IMG/VR virus record: IMGVR_UViG_3300048997_000353
Location: 1 to 64,000 of that record
Reading direction: 5' to 3' (one strand)
DNA length: 64,000 nucleotides
Source of the DNA: a virus
The notes below the pieces were generated by a model, which was not told where the DNA came from, made no database searches, and saw only the letters and a program-made list of their open reading frames with translations. Positions 63,865 through 64,000 of this stretch are shown here, piece by piece (position 1 is the first letter of the stretch; every line of letters begins with the position of its first letter). A program made the position numbers and the translations under genes.

Positions 63865-64000
63865 GTCGGGGCGCCCTATCGAAAATTTCCACGCTGATCA
63901 GGTCTGGCCTCAGTACATCGACGCCTTGACGCTCGCAACGCGGATTCGTGCAGCGGATCAAAGTTAAAATCCGCGGTGATCGTTCGAGTTTATTACCACA
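63788..64000 (-). CDS. Partial gene running off the right edge
   Basis: An open frame without a start inside the window codes at least 70 residues (KLERSPRILTLIRCTNPRCE, then RQGVDVLRPDLISVEIFDRA). The CxNxxC spacing suggests a zinc knuckle. The tail overlaps the next gene by 77 nt. Long overlaps occur elsewhere here (58 and 95 nt), but this call is tentative. Confidence 0.35.
   Translation of the reverse strand, partial: CGNKLERSPRILTLIRCTNPRCERQGVDVLRPDLISVEIFDRAPRLEQPTKTAGTSDHRPEVRTDDRGSD

Noticed and set aside
82-64000. Many plus-strand open frames of 60-260 codons, such as 9308-10090, 49793-51064 and 53617-54945
   Set aside because: Each lies opposite a well supported minus-strand gene and shows Arg/Cys/His-rich, low-complexity translation without family motifs or ribosome sites.
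1-64000. Whole-genome recoding of UAG to a sense codon
   Set aside because: Portal, capsid, tape measure and tail genes are full length in the standard code, and about ten genes end in UAG in sensible places, so general reassignment is not supported despite the suppressor tRNA.
1-64000. CRISPR array, insertion sequence, integrase or attachment site
   Set aside because: No spaced direct repeats of array type, no transposase or recombinase motifs and no tRNA-flanking duplication were visible.

Overview
The window is part of the genome of a tailed, siphovirus-type bacteriophage or its prophage. Every gene I can support reads on the minus strand, so transcription runs from high to low coordinates. 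Genes are packed with ATGA, GTGA or TGATG junctions. I see no ribosomal genes, host metabolic operons, integrase or recognisable terminase. The host is not certain. Several tail and secreted proteins carry putative-Ig (He_PIG-like) repeats of a kind common in Acidobacteriota, so a soil acidobacterial host is a weak inference.

Following transcription: (1) 64.0-58.2 kb holds replication and small-protein genes: a winged-helix replication initiator, a probable helicase loader, a lipoprotein, small zinc-ribbon proteins, a tRNA-Ala(UGC) and, directly after it, a sequence with the full core of a hammerhead ribozyme. (2) 58.2-56.2 kb holds a Tat-signal protein, a strong intrinsic terminator followed at once by a promoter, a peptidyl-tRNA-hydrolase-II-like gene, and a canonical tRNA with anticodon CUA, i.e. 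an amber suppressor. (3) 55.9-47.6 kb is the head module: portal fused to a MuF domain, XkdF-like maturation protease, probable scaffold, major capsid protein with its own terminator, and head-fibre-like proteins.

(4) 47.6-40.6 kb is a carbohydrate island inside the structural genes: three glycosyltransferases, two methyltransferases, a UDP-glucose-dehydrogenase-type enzyme and a proteasome-beta-like Ntn hydrolase. (5) 40.5-33.2 kb is the head-tail and tail-tube module, including a 20-copy 22-residue repeat protein, a connector, the major tail protein and tail-assembly chaperones joined by a -1 frameshift at a run of seven G. (6) 33.2-17.6 kb is the tail and tip, in the same order as gene transfer agents: tape measure, two DUF2460-type proteins (one with a large insertion), DUF2163, NlpC/P60, gpJ-like tip and fibres.

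(7) 17.6-11.7 kb is unusual: consecutive proteins with Sec signal peptides (a beta-helix protein, an FN3 protein and others) together with a LuxR-type regulator. (8) 11.6-8.3 kb looks like lysis and cell-wall genes: small membrane proteins, a papain-family peptidase, a permuted NlpC/P60 peptidase and a DUF2778 transpeptidase-like protein. (9) 8.3-0 kb is an early recombination operon starting at a clear sigma70-type promoter with an operator-like palindrome: XRE repressor-like protein, Bet/RecT annealase, RecB-like exonuclease, RusA resolvase and small proteins. Two gene pairs in this operon are separated only by an in-frame UAG, which matters because the phage carries an amber suppressor tRNA.
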